Made by a program: the position numbers and the translations under genes
Source: Burkholderia pyrrocinia
GTDB lineage: Bacteria > Pseudomonadota > Gammaproteobacteria > Burkholderiales > Burkholderiaceae
Direction: 5' to 3'
Length of the DNA stretch: 64,000 bases
Assembly: GCF_018417535.1 (NCBI RefSeq)
Contig: NZ_CP070977.1
Location: 1,302,001-1,366,000, forward strand
Shown here: positions 43,653 to 52,608 of the stretch, piece by piece
How the letters are laid out: the number at the start of each line of letters is the position of its first letter
Numbering within the stretch: position 1 is the first letter of the stretch
The notes under the pieces: model-generated
The model's database searches: none
What the model saw: only the letters and a program-made list of their open reading frames with translations
Told to the model about the DNA's origin: nothing

Positions 43653-45320
43653 ATGGACATTAAGGTTATCCCTCATGGCGTGTTCCGGACGACTCTGATC
43701 GCGGCCACCGTTGCAGCCATGCTTTCCCTCTCCGCGTGCGGCGGCTCCGGTTCCATCAGCCAGGGCCTCGGCGGTGGCTCGAGCTCGGGCGGTGGCGAGT
43801 CGCTCTCTACGTCGGGCGACGGTACCTCCGGCAGCACGTCGGGTTCGACGAGCGGCGGCACGTCGGGCAGCACCAGCGGCTCGACCAGCGGCAGCACGAG
43901 TGGTTCGACGAGCGGCAGCACCAGCGGCTCGACGAGTGGAACGACCAGCGGCACGAGCGGCACCTCGGGTGTGTCGTCGAACGCGGTGGGAACTGTCCTC
44001 GCAAACAGCAGCAATCTCGTCACGGGTGTCGGCGGAACCGTCTCGGGTCTCGGCTCCGTCATCGCCAGCCAGTCGCTGCCGGGCGTCAACCCGGCCACCA
44101 CGCAAGCCGCGGGCGGCATCGTGCAAAACGTCGGCGGCGCGGTGACCGCACTCGGCAACGGCCTTGGCAACGGTCTCGGCCAGCTCGGCGCAACGAAGGA
44201 CCCGATCGGCACGACGGTCGCCAGCACGGGCGGCGTGGTCAACCAGCTCGGCGGCGCGGTCACGCAGACCGGCAACCTGGTCACGAGCCTCGGCAGCGGC
44301 CCGCTGTCGCCGCTCGCACCGGTCACGGGCGCCGTCGGCGGCCTCGTGTCGACGCTCGGCGGCGCTGTGTCGAACGGCGGCACCACCCTCACGAACGCAC
44401 TGTCGACCGGCCCGATCCAGCAAGTCACGCAGACGGTCAGCTCGGCCATCACGCCGATCACGACGATGGTCGGCCAGACGACCCAGACGATCGGCACGAC
44501 GACCGGCCTCGGCGCCCCCGCCAACACACTGCTCGGCACCGTCGGCAATGGCCTGAACCAGGCCGGCGCGCTCCTTGCGTCGACAGGCGGCAACCCCGTC
44601 ACGACGGGCCTCGGCAACACCGTCTCGACGACGGGCAATACCGTGAAGGCCGTCGGCGGCCTGCTCACGGGCGGCACCGGCGGCGTAACCAACCCGCTCG
44701 CACCGCTCACGGGCCTCGTCTCCACGGTCACCGGCGCACTCGGTGGCGCAACGGGCGGCGGCAGCGGCCCGCTCGCCCCGGTCACCGGCCTCGTCTCCAC
44801 GGTCACCGGCGCACTCGGCGGCGCAACGGGTGGCGGCAGCGGCCCGCTCGCGCCGGTCACCGGCCTCGTCTCGACGGTCACCGGCGCACTCGGCGGCGCA
44901 ACGGGCGGCAGCAGCGGCCCGCTCGCTCCGGTCACCGGCCTCGTCTCCACGGTCACCGGCGCACTCGGCGGCGCAACGGGCGGCAGCAGCAGCCCGCTCG
45001 CGCCGGTCACCGGCCTCGTCTCCACAGTCACCGGCGCACTCGGCGGTGCAACGGGCGGTACGAGCGGCAGCCCGCTCGCGCCGGTCACGGGTCTCCTCGG
45101 TGCAGTCACGGGCGCACTCGGCGGCGCGACGAGCGGTGCCGGCGGCAGCAGCCCGCTCGCTCCGGTGACGAATGCCGTGTCCACGGTCACCAGCACAGTC
45201 GGCGTACCGGCACTGAGCGGCGGCACGGGTGCCGTCACGAACTCGGGTTCGTCGTCGAATCCGCTCGCGCCTGTCACGTCGCTGATCGGCGGCCTGCTCG
45301 GCGGCACGCACGGCAAGTAA
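43653..45320 (+). CDS. low-complexity repeat lipoprotein A (collagen-like annotated type)
   Basis: 555-aa predicted lipoprotein: lipobox LSAC (Cys about 29). Residues about 55-105 are a tandem STSG/STSGS linker. A middle region with QVTQTVSSAITPIT and GTTTGLG is shared with the next gene. Residues about 347-510 hold six to seven 25-residue repeats of the type PLAPVTGLVSTVTGALGG. Composition is Gly, Ser, Thr, Val with almost no aromatic or charged residues. It is first in an operon behind a sigma-54 promoter. Surface matrix or stalk protein is an inference; no catalytic motif is present. Confidence 0.85.
   Translation: MDIKVIPHGVFRTTLIAATVAAMLSLSACGGSGSISQGLGGGSSSGGGESLSTSGDGTSGSTSGSTSGGTSGSTSGSTSGSTSGSTSGSTSGSTSGTTSGTSGTSGVSSNAVGTVLANSSNLVTGVGGTVSGLGSVIASQSLPGVNPATTQAAGGIVQNVGGAVTALGNGLGNGLGQLGATKDPIGTTVASTGGVVNQLGGAVTQTGNLVTSLGSGPLSPLAPVTGAVGGLVSTLGGAVSNGGTTLTNALSTGPIQQVTQTVSSAITPITTMVGQTTQTIGTTTGLGAPANTLLGTVGNGLNQAGALLASTGGNPVTTGLGNTVSTTGNTVKAVGGLLTGGTGGVTNPLAPLTGLVSTVTGALGGATGGGSGPLAPVTGLVSTVTGALGGATGGGSGPLAPVTGLVSTVTGALGGATGGSSGPLAPVTGLVSTVTGALGGATGGSSSPLAPVTGLVSTVTGALGGATGGTSGSPLAPVTGLLGAVTGALGGATSGAGGSSPLAPVTNAVSTVTSTVGVPALSGGTGAVTNSGSSSNPLAPVTSLIGGLLGGTHGK
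44691..45195 (+). repeat. 75-bp tandem repeats inside lipoprotein A
   Basis: About six to seven in-frame 75-bp units (one 25-residue unit each), nearly identical at DNA level in the central four. Likely to vary in copy number by slippage or recombination. Confidence 0.85.
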
Positions 45321-45360
45321 GCCGATATCCACTCATCCAAAAGACAGCGAGGAGTCCTTC

Positions 45361-46785
45361 ATGTCCCAGCAACGTTCCCTCACGACGACCGCCCTGCGCC
45401 AGTGGCGCGCGCCCCTCACCGCCTTCGCCGCAGCCTGCCTGCTGGCCGCCTGCGGCGGCGGCGGTGTCAGCTCGCCGCCGACCAGCAGCAACAACGGCTC
45501 GTCCAGCGGCACCAGCGGTACGTCCGGCACGAGCGGCACCAGCGGCACGACCACCGGCACCAAAGGTGTCGTCAGCACGGTCGGCCAGACGGCCACCGAC
45601 CTCGGCAGCACGGTCGGCAACATCAGCCTGCCGGGCCTCGGCGACGGCGTGACGAAGGGCGTCGGCAGCACGCTCTCCAGCACCGGCACGATCGTCGGCG
45701 CAGCCGCCGATGCGGTGAGCAACGGGCTGGGACAGATCGGCTCGACGAAGGATCCGGTCGGCACGACGGTTGCCGGTCTCGGCAATGTCGTCGGCGCGAC
45801 GAGCAACACGGTGTCCGGCCTGAGTTCGACGGTCAAGGCGCTCGGCACGGGCCCGCTCGCGCCGCTCGCCCCCGTCACCACCCCGGTCGGCACCGTGCTC
45901 GACACGGTCGCCAACGGCCTGACGGCCGCCGGCACGACGATCGGCTCGACGCTGTCGTCGGGTGCCGTGCAGCAGGTCACGCAGCCGCTCAGCTCGGCGA
46001 TCACGCCGCTCGTGATCACCGCCGGCCAGGTCACGCAACAGGTCGGCACGACGACCGGCCTCGGCCAACCCGTGTCGGGACTGCTCGGCCAGGTCGGCGG
46101 CGCGATCAGCTCTGCCGGCAAGCAGGTCGGTAGCACATCGAACCAGCCGCTCGTCGGCGATGTCGGTCAGCTCGTGACCGTGGTCGGCAACACCGTGACC
46201 AACGCGGGCGGCCTCGTCAACCCGAACGGCCCGAACGGTGCGGCACCGATCCCCGGCCTGATCACGAGCCTCGTCGGCGGCTCGACGGCTAACGTCCAGA
46301 GCGGCACGTCGTCGGGCTCCGGTTCGACGAACCCGCTCGGCGGCCTGCTGTCGGGTCTCGGCTCGACGCCGCTCGGCTCGCTCACGGGCGCACTCGGTGG
46401 CGCAACGGGCGGCACGAGCAGCGGCCCGCTCGCTCCGGTCACCGGCCTCGTCTCGACGGTGACCGGCGCACTGAGTGGCGCGGCAGGCGGTAGCGGCGGC
46501 CCGCTCGCCCCGGTCACGAATCTCGTGTCGACTGTAACGGGCACGCTCGGCGGCGCAACGGGTGGCGCAGGCAGTGCAAACCCTCTCGCGCCCGTCACCG
46601 GTTTGCTGAATACTGTCACCGGAGCGGTCGGCGGTGCGACAGGATCCGGGGGCTCGAGCCCGCTCGCGCCGATCACGTCGCTGGTCGGCAGCGCGTCGGG
46701 TACGGCATCGTCGGGTGGCAGTTCGACAGGCCTGCTGGCACCGGTAACGGGGTTGCTGGGCACGCTGGGTAGCGTTGGCAAGTAA
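45361..46785 (+). CDS. low-complexity repeat lipoprotein B, paralogue of A
   Basis: 474-aa predicted lipoprotein with lipobox LAAC (Cys about 31), a short SGTSGTSG linker and the same middle region as its neighbour (QQVTQPLSSAIT, TTTGLGQP; STKDPVGTTVA matches ATKDPIGTTVA). The C-terminus has fewer, degenerate PLAPVTGLVSTVTGAL-type repeats. AGGAG precedes the ATG. 40 bp after lipoprotein A: tandem duplication in one operon. Confidence 0.85.
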   Translation: MSQQRSLTTTALRQWRAPLTAFAAACLLAACGGGGVSSPPTSSNNGSSSGTSGTSGTSGTSGTTTGTKGVVSTVGQTATDLGSTVGNISLPGLGDGVTKGVGSTLSSTGTIVGAAADAVSNGLGQIGSTKDPVGTTVAGLGNVVGATSNTVSGLSSTVKALGTGPLAPLAPVTTPVGTVLDTVANGLTAAGTTIGSTLSSGAVQQVTQPLSSAITPLVITAGQVTQQVGTTTGLGQPVSGLLGQVGGAISSAGKQVGSTSNQPLVGDVGQLVTVVGNTVTNAGGLVNPNGPNGAAPIPGLITSLVGGSTANVQSGTSSGSGSTNPLGGLLSGLGSTPLGSLTGALGGATGGTSSGPLAPVTGLVSTVTGALSGAAGGSGGPLAPVTNLVSTVTGTLGGATGGAGSANPLAPVTGLLNTVTGAVGGATGSGGSSPLAPITSLVGSASGTASSGGSSTGLLAPVTGLLGTLGSVGK

Positions 46786-46855
46786 GGAGGACGGTCGCGC
46801 CTTCGCAGCCGGTGCGGATGGCGCGGCCGTAAATACAACCGGCATTGCGGCACGC

Positions 46856-46883
46856 GGCGCGCGACACCCTGGTGTCGCGCGCC
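46856..46883 (+). promoter_or_regulatory. 13-bp perfect stem between lipoprotein B and the TpsB gene
   Basis: GGCGCGCGACACC-CT-GGTGTCGCGCGCC, without a T run. Placed like the flp-tadV stem: after an abundant product and before an envelope machine gene. Confidence 0.65.
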
Positions 46884-46927
46884 TGCATTAGAAAGAAGCT
46901 GAAAAGCAAGGCCTACGAGGAAGAACA

Positions 46928-48613
46928 ATGAAATCCAGACTCGACAGATGGATGATGCTGCTCGCCATCGCGGCAGCAAGCACGGCACATGCACAAACGC
47001 GCGTCGCGGGTAACCCGCTCGACTCCCTTCCCCAGATCAACGCACCGAAGACGGGCCCGAACGTCACCGTGCAGGTCGCACCCCAGGCACCGCAACTGCA
47101 GGAACTGCTGTCGCGACACCTGACGCCGACGACGTTCCAGGTCGAAGGCGTGAAGTCGGTGCCGTTCGAGGAAATCTCGCGTCGCTTCACGCCCCTCGTC
47201 GGCAAGGACATCACGATCGGCCAGTTGATCGAAACCGCCAACGGCGTGACGAAGCTGTACCAGGATCGCGGCTACGCGCTGTCGTTCGCGTTCGTTCCCG
47301 CGCAAACGTTCGAGAACGGCGTCGTGCGCGTCACGGTCGTCGAAGGCTATGTGTCCGACGTCAAGGTCACCGGCAAGCCCGGCGCGATGGAACCGAAGAT
47401 TCGCGCGATCGCCGCGCATATCACTGCGGATCGCCCGCTGCGCCGCGCGACGTTCGAGCGCTACGTGAACACGTTCGGCCTGCTGCCCGGCCTCACGGTG
47501 AAGGCGAATGTGCCGCCGCCGCAAACCACCGACGGCGCAACGACGCTCGAACTCGCGGTCGACCGCAAGCCGTTCAACGTCAGCACCGGTATCGACTTCA
47601 ACCACCCGGGCGTCCAGGGCCTCATCACCGCGACCGAAAACGGCCTCACGTCGTTCGGCGAGCAGCTGAGCATCTCCGCGCTGGCGCCGCCGGGGCGCGA
47701 CAAGCAGACCTACTTCGCGTTCAGCGGCGCGGTGCCCGTCGGCAGCAGCGGCCTGATCACGCGCCTCGACGCGAGCACCTATCGCGGCAAGCCGACCAAC
47801 AACCCGGGTTTGCCGTCGTATGTCGAGCGCACCGTCAAGAACGAGAAGCTCGGTCTTTCGGCATCCTATCCGTTGCTGCTGAACAACCAGCGCAGCCTGC
47901 TCGGCACCGTGTCGGGCTATGCATCGCACAACGAGGACCGTTACCAGAACCAGATCAACGGCGCGACGCTCGACACCCGCTCGCAGGTCCGCGTGCTGCA
48001 GATGCAGCTCGACTACACCAGCGTTTCGTCGAAACAGGTACAGAAGCTGAGCGTCAACGTCGCGAAGGGGTTCAACATCCTCGGCGCGTCGAAAGCGCAG
48101 GACGTGACCGTCGGCACGACGACGACCTCGGTCGACAGCCCGATTTCGCTGACCTTCGTCCGCACCGGCGCGACCTTCACGCAAACCAACGAATGGCCGT
48201 TCCGGATCGGCACGTCGGTTTCGCTGACCGGGCAATACAGCCCTGACTCGCTGCCGACATCCGAACAGATCTCGTTCGGCTCGACCCGCTATGCGCTCGG
48301 CTACCAGCCCGGCGAAACGTCGGGCGACTCGGGCTGGGGGATGTCGCTGGAGGTCAACCGTGGCTTCACGCCGGGCTGGACGTATCTGAAATCCATCACG
48401 CCGTACATCGCATACGACATGGCGCGCGTCTACCTGCATGCGGGCACGCCGTCGCCGAGCCGCCTGTCGTCGGTCGGCATCGGCGTGCGGTTCACGGACA
48501 GCCGTTACTACAGTCTCGACCTGAACGTCGCGAAACCGGTTGGCGACGCCCCCGTCGAAAGCGCATCGCGCAGCCCGCGCATCAACGCCGCATTCTCGTA
48601 TCAGCTCAACTGA
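46928..48613 (+). CDS. ShlB/FhaC/HecB-family outer-membrane transporter (TpsB-like)
   Basis: 561-aa two-partner-secretion type outer-membrane protein. Signal MKSRLDRWMMLLAIAAASTA ending AHA-QT. POTRA_2-type domain (FQVEGVKSVPFEEISRRF to GYVSDVKVTGK), second POTRA, then a 16-strand barrel (about 220-561) ending in SYQLN. The lid-loop motif VRGY...SGDRG appears as ALGYQPGETSGDSG, with Arg of VRGY replaced by Leu. No TpsA exoprotein is adjacent; the genes before it are the repeat lipoproteins, which may be its clients. Confidence 0.88.
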   Translation: MKSRLDRWMMLLAIAAASTAHAQTRVAGNPLDSLPQINAPKTGPNVTVQVAPQAPQLQELLSRHLTPTTFQVEGVKSVPFEEISRRFTPLVGKDITIGQLIETANGVTKLYQDRGYALSFAFVPAQTFENGVVRVTVVEGYVSDVKVTGKPGAMEPKIRAIAAHITADRPLRRATFERYVNTFGLLPGLTVKANVPPPQTTDGATTLELAVDRKPFNVSTGIDFNHPGVQGLITATENGLTSFGEQLSISALAPPGRDKQTYFAFSGAVPVGSSGLITRLDASTYRGKPTNNPGLPSYVERTVKNEKLGLSASYPLLLNNQRSLLGTVSGYASHNEDRYQNQINGATLDTRSQVRVLQMQLDYTSVSSKQVQKLSVNVAKGFNILGASKAQDVTVGTTTTSVDSPISLTFVRTGATFTQTNEWPFRIGTSVSLTGQYSPDSLPTSEQISFGSTRYALGYQPGETSGDSGWGMSLEVNRGFTPGWTYLKSITPYIAYDMARVYLHAGTPSPSRLSSVGIGVRFTDSRYYSLDLNVAKPVGDAPVESASRSPRINAAFSYQLN

Positions 48614-48779
48614 TCGGTCAGCAGGCAGCCCGCGTCATGCGGGCTGTTTCGATTAGAGTCCCCTCTATCAAACTTGGCGCGCGGTTTCACGTATTCTGGC
48701 GAAGCTCGCAACATGCCCGCCCCATGCAGACGGTCGTGCGAGCGAATCGAACACGACATGCAAAACAAGGAGGATGACA

Positions 48780-49241
48780 ATGATTCAACTGACCCGCCCG
48801 TTGCGTGCAATCGCCGTCGCCGGCGCACTGCTCGCCTGCGCAGCACCCACGTTCGCGCAAGCCGACAACCCCATCGGCATGTGGCAGACGATCGACGACA
48901 ACACCCATCAGCCGAAGGCACTCGTGCAGATCGCCGAGGACGGCGACGGATCGCTGGCGGGCAAGGTCGTCAAGGGCCTCGGCGCGAACGATACGCCCGA
49001 TCGCCGCTGCACCGCCTGCACGGACGAGCGCAAGGATCAGCTCATCAAGGGCATGACGATCATCAAGGCGATGAAGAAGGAAGGCGATCACTGGGACGGC
49101 GGCAACATTCTCGACCCGGAGAACGGCAAGGTCTACAAGTGCAAGATGACGCTTGAAGACGGCGGCCAGAAGCTCGTCGTACGCGGTTATATCGGCGTGT
49201 CGCTGCTTGGCCGGTCGCAGACCTGGGTTCGCCAGCAGTAA
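48780..49241 (+). CDS. DUF2147-domain secreted protein
   Basis: 153-aa periplasmic protein. AAGGAGG (48767-48773) fixes the ATG at 48780. Signal RPLRAIAVAGALLACAAPTF ending AFA-QA. The body GMWQTIDDNTHQPKALVQIAED and CTACTDERKDQLIKGM to VRGYIGVSLLGRSQTWVR matches DUF2147, a beta-rich fold; function unknown. Monocistronic with its own terminator. Confidence 0.88.
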   Translation: MIQLTRPLRAIAVAGALLACAAPTFAQADNPIGMWQTIDDNTHQPKALVQIAEDGDGSLAGKVVKGLGANDTPDRRCTACTDERKDQLIKGMTIIKAMKKEGDHWDGGNILDPENGKVYKCKMTLEDGGQKLVVRGYIGVSLLGRSQTWVRQQ

Positions 49242-49272
49242 CGCGGCACGCGCCGAAACGCGCGGCTCAATG

Positions 49273-49314
49273 AAAAATCGGCCTGCGACGAAGTCGTCAG
49301 GCCGATTTTCTTTT
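49273..49314 (+). terminator. rho-independent terminator of the DUF2147 gene
   Basis: AAAATCGGCCTG pairs with CAGGCCGATTTT (12 bp), inner CGAC/GTCG, then CTTTT. Confidence 0.9.
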
Positions 49315-49343
49315 GGCGCGTGCGTAGAAGCAAACGACGGACA

Positions 49344-49754
49344 TCACGCCGCGTGCTTCAGTGCGTCCGGCGCATAACCACCCGGTGCGCGACACGCGGG
49401 CGCCACACTGCTGCGCGCCTCCGCTGCCTTCGATTGCGCGTGCTTGCGCATCCGTGTGGACAACTCGTTGCACAGATTCACGCCCGAGTCGCCATAAAGC
49501 TCACGCATCACGTTCAACAACGTGCCCGTCTCGTGCCAGACCTTGAAGCGGCGATGGCATGTCTGATACGAAGGGTAACGGCGCGGCATGGCGGACCACG
49601 TTGCGCCGCTGTAGATCACCCAGAGCACGCCGTTCAGAACAGCACGCGTATTGGCTAGCGGTCGGCCGCGCAACTCGGTGCGCGGCTGCATTTCGGGCAG
49701 AAGCGGCACGACGCAGCGCCACTCATGGTCGGTCAGATCGCGATACGGTGTCAT
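49344..49754 (-). CDS. IS5-family OrfA-like transposase fragment (DUF4096), catalytic part missing
   Basis: 136 aa: MTPYRDLTDHEWRCVVPLLP, GRPLANTRAVLNGVLWVIYSGATWSAMPRRYPSYQTCHRRFKVW is the IS5/IS427 DNA-binding N-terminal half. The DDE catalytic OrfB is absent downstream, where the DUF2147 terminator begins 30 bp away. The C-terminus is unrelated and low in hydrophobics. Remnant or domesticated; no flanking terminal repeats were seen. Start at 49754 behind GGAGATGTCC. Confidence 0.8.
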   Translation of the reverse strand: MTPYRDLTDHEWRCVVPLLPEMQPRTELRGRPLANTRAVLNGVLWVIYSGATWSAMPRRYPSYQTCHRRFKVWHETGTLLNVMRELYGDSGVNLCNELSTRMRKHAQSKAAEARSSVAPACRAPGGYAPDALKHAA

Positions 49755-49898
49755 GGACATCTCCAGCCTTGGTAACCATGACACAACGATATCGGCTCAC
49801 CTCAACAATGAATATAAGACAAATCCGAAAATACCCTGGGATTCGATGAATTTGACCGGAATTGACGTTTGAATCGCGCCAATTGCCGGAAATCGCAA

Positions 49899-50996
49899 TC
49901 AGGTCAGCGACGTATCGACGATGCGGCGCGGCGTTTCGAGATACTCCTTCGACTGCATCTCGACGATACGCGAGACCGTGCGCGCAAATTCGTTGGCCAT
50001 CGGGCCTTCCACGTACAACTGCTCCGCCGGCACCGCCGCGGACATCAGCAGCTTGACCTTGTGGTCGTACAGCACGTCGATCAGCCAGGTGAAGCGGCGC
50101 GCCTCGGACGCCATCCGCGGCGACATCTGCGGCACCTCGGACAGCACGATCGCGTGAAAGCGGCTCGCGAGTTCGAGATAGTCGTTCTGCGATCGCGGAC
50201 CGCCGCACAGCGTCGCGAAGTCGAACCATACGACGCCGTCCGCCTTGCGCAGCGCCTTCAGTTCGCGCTTCTCGATATGCAGGATCGGGCTCTCGTCGGG
50301 TACCGCGGCGAGCTTCGCGAATGCATGGCGCAGTTCGCGATCGGCGTCGGCGCCGAGCGGCGTGTGATACATCTTCACCTGCGCGAGCGTGCGCTGGCGA
50401 TAGTCGACGCCCGCGTCGACGTTGAGCACGTCGAGCTTGTCCTTGATCAGCGCGATCGCCGGCAGCATGCGGTCGCGATGCAGGCCGTCCGGATACAGGT
50501 CGTCGGGATCGTAGTTGGACGTCATCACGAACTGCACGCCGTTGTTGAACAGGCGATCGAGCAGACGGTACAGGATCATCGCGTCGGCGATGTCCGACAC
50601 GTGGAACTCGTCGAAGCAGATCAGCCGGTAGCGCTTCGCGATGCGCCGCGCGAGTTCGTCGAGCGGATCGGCCTGCCCTTTCAGTTCCTCGAGCTCGCGG
50701 TGCACTTCGCGCATGAATTCGTGGAAATGCAGGCGCGTCTTGCGCTGCACGGGTACGACCGCGTAGAAGCTGTCCATCAGGAAGCTCTTGCCGCGACCGA
50801 CGCCGCCCCACATGTAGACGCCGCGCGGGAGGTCCGGATGAATGATGAGCTTCTTGAACGCGTTCGATCGGCGCGCCTTGTATTCGACCCACTCGTCGAA
50901 ACAGCGCTGCAGGCGATCGACGGCCGCGCGCTGCGCGGGGTCGGACTGATAGCCGCGCGTGGTCAGTTCGCGCGTGTAGTATTCGGTGACGTTCAT
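49899..50996 (-). CDS. zapE: ZapE/AFG1-like cell-division ATPase
   Basis: 365-aa AAA-type P-loop ATPase. Walker A MWGGVGRGKSFLMDSFY, HFHEFMREVH, Walker B YRLICFDEFHVSDIADAMIL, sensor FVMTSNYDPDDLYPDG. Start at MNVTEYYTREL (50996). In E. coli ZapE acts on the FtsZ ring under stress. Lies downstream of odhL in the same direction, a conserved order in betaproteobacteria. Confidence 0.94.
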   Translation of the reverse strand: MNVTEYYTRELTTRGYQSDPAQRAAVDRLQRCFDEWVEYKARRSNAFKKLIIHPDLPRGVYMWGGVGRGKSFLMDSFYAVVPVQRKTRLHFHEFMREVHRELEELKGQADPLDELARRIAKRYRLICFDEFHVSDIADAMILYRLLDRLFNNGVQFVMTSNYDPDDLYPDGLHRDRMLPAIALIKDKLDVLNVDAGVDYRQRTLAQVKMYHTPLGADADRELRHAFAKLAAVPDESPILHIEKRELKALRKADGVVWFDFATLCGGPRSQNDYLELASRFHAIVLSEVPQMSPRMASEARRFTWLIDVLYDHKVKLLMSAAVPAEQLYVEGPMANEFARTVSRIVEMQSKEYLETPRRIVDTSLT

Positions 50997-51094
50997 CGGG
51001 CAAACCGGAAAGAACGAAGGCGAGCGGGAAACCCCGCCCGCCTTCGTCATCAAACGGCGGCGCCGGCCGGACGCCGGCCGGCGCGATACCGCGC

Positions 51095-52525
51095 TTAGCT
51101 GTTCAGCGAACGCTTGTCGACGGCGAGCGCCGCTTCGCGCATCACTTCCGACATCGACGGGTGCGGATGGCAGATGCGAGCGATGTCTTCCGACGCCGCC
51201 TTGAACTCCATCGCCACCACGGCTTCCGCGATCAGGTCCGACGCGTTCGCGCCGATCACGTGCACGCCGAGCAGTTCGTCGGTCTTCGCGTCTGCAATCA
51301 TCTTCACGAAACCGTCCGGCGCGTTCATGCCGAGCGCGCGGCCGTTGATCGAGAACGGGAACTTGCCCGACTTGATCTCGCGGCCTTCCGCCTTCAGTTG
51401 CTGCTCCGTCTTGCCGACCCACGCGATTTCCGGGTACGTGTAGATCACCCACGGAATGCAGTTGTAGTCGATGTGCGGCTTCTGGCCGTCGATCACTTCC
51501 GCGACCAGCACGCCTTCGTCTTCCGCCTTGTGCGCGAGCATCGGGCCGCGCACCACGTCGCCGATCGCGTAGACGTTCGGCACCGCCGTGCGGCAGTGGT
51601 CGTCAACGTCGATGAAGCCGCGCTCGTTCGCCTTCAGGCCGATTGCCTCGAGGCCGAGGTTGTCGGTGTTCGGCACGCGGCCGACCGACACGATCAGGCG
51701 GTCGGCGTCGAGCGTCTGCGGGTTGCCGTCCTTGTCCGTGTAGGCGATCGACACGCTGTCCGCGGTCGTCTTCACTTCGCCGATCTTCACGCCGAGATGA
51801 ATGTCGAGGCCTTGCTTCTTGAACAGCTTCGCCGCTTCCTTCGCGAGCGCGTCGTCGGCTGCGCCGAGGAACGCCGGCAGCGCTTCGAGCACCGTCACTT
51901 CGGCGCCCAGGCGACGCCACACCGAACCGAGCTCGAGGCCGATCACGCCTGCGCCGATCACGGCGAGCTTCTTCGGCACCGAGTCGAACGTCAGCGCGCC
52001 TTCGTTGTCCGACACGATCTTGTTGTCGACCGGGATGCCCGGCAGGTGACGTGCCTTCGAGCCCGTCGCGATGATCACGTTCTTCGCGGTGACGACTTCG
52101 GCTTCCCCCTCACCGCTCACTTCGATCTGCACGCCGGCGTCGGTCTTGCCGGCGAACTTGCCGTGGCCCTTCAGCCAGGTGATCTTGTTCTTCTTGAACA
52201 GGAACTCGATACCGGACGTCATCTTCTCGACGATCGCGTCCTTGCGGCCGATCATCTTCGCGATGTCGATCTTCACGCCGTCGACCGCGATGCCGTGGTC
52301 GGCCAGGTGGTGCGACGCGTTCTCGAACTCTTCCGACGAGGCGAGCAGCGCCTTCGACGGGATGCAGCCGACGTTCAGGCAGGTGCCGCCGAGCTTCAGC
52401 GCGCCGACCGGGTTCTTCCACTTCTCGATACAGGCAACGGTCTTGCCCAGTTGAGCGGCGCGGATCGCGGCGATGTAACCGCCGGGGCCGGCGCCGATCA
52501 CGACGACGTCAAATTCCTTGGACAT
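51095..52525 (-). CDS. odhL: dihydrolipoyl dehydrogenase (E3) of 2-oxoglutarate dehydrogenase
   Basis: 476-aa FAD flavoprotein. FAD site [21 protein letters not shown], redox disulfide [19 protein letters not shown] site [19 protein letters not shown], and catalytic His/Glu in [15 protein letters not shown]. Re-oxidises the lipoyl group on the E2 of the complex and passes electrons to NAD+. Third gene of odhA-odhB-odhL. Confidence 0.97.
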   Translation of the reverse strand: MSKEFDVVVIGAGPGGYIAAIRAAQLGKTVACIEKWKNPVGALKLGGTCLNVGCIPSKALLASSEEFENASHHLADHGIAVDGVKIDIAKMIGRKDAIVEKMTSGIEFLFKKNKITWLKGHGKFAGKTDAGVQIEVSGEGEAEVVTAKNVIIATGSKARHLPGIPVDNKIVSDNEGALTFDSVPKKLAVIGAGVIGLELGSVWRRLGAEVTVLEALPAFLGAADDALAKEAAKLFKKQGLDIHLGVKIGEVKTTADSVSIAYTDKDGNPQTLDADRLIVSVGRVPNTDNLGLEAIGLKANERGFIDVDDHCRTAVPNVYAIGDVVRGPMLAHKAEDEGVLVAEVIDGQKPHIDYNCIPWVIYTYPEIAWVGKTEQQLKAEGREIKSGKFPFSINGRALGMNAPDGFVKMIADAKTDELLGVHVIGANASDLIAEAVVAMEFKAASEDIARICHPHPSMSEVMREAALAVDKRSLNS

Positions 52526-52608
52526 GGCAATCCTTTCTTCTTGTGCCTCCGCACGGGCGGCGCGGGTCGCGCGCCCGTGCGGAGCGGGTCAATGCGGTGG
52601 AACTCGGC

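Noticed and set aside
43488..45340. Long minus-strand frames opposite lipoprotein A (614 and 555 codons)
   Set aside because: Created by the low-complexity repeats read in reverse; the plus strand has lipobox, ribosome site and sigma-54 promoter.
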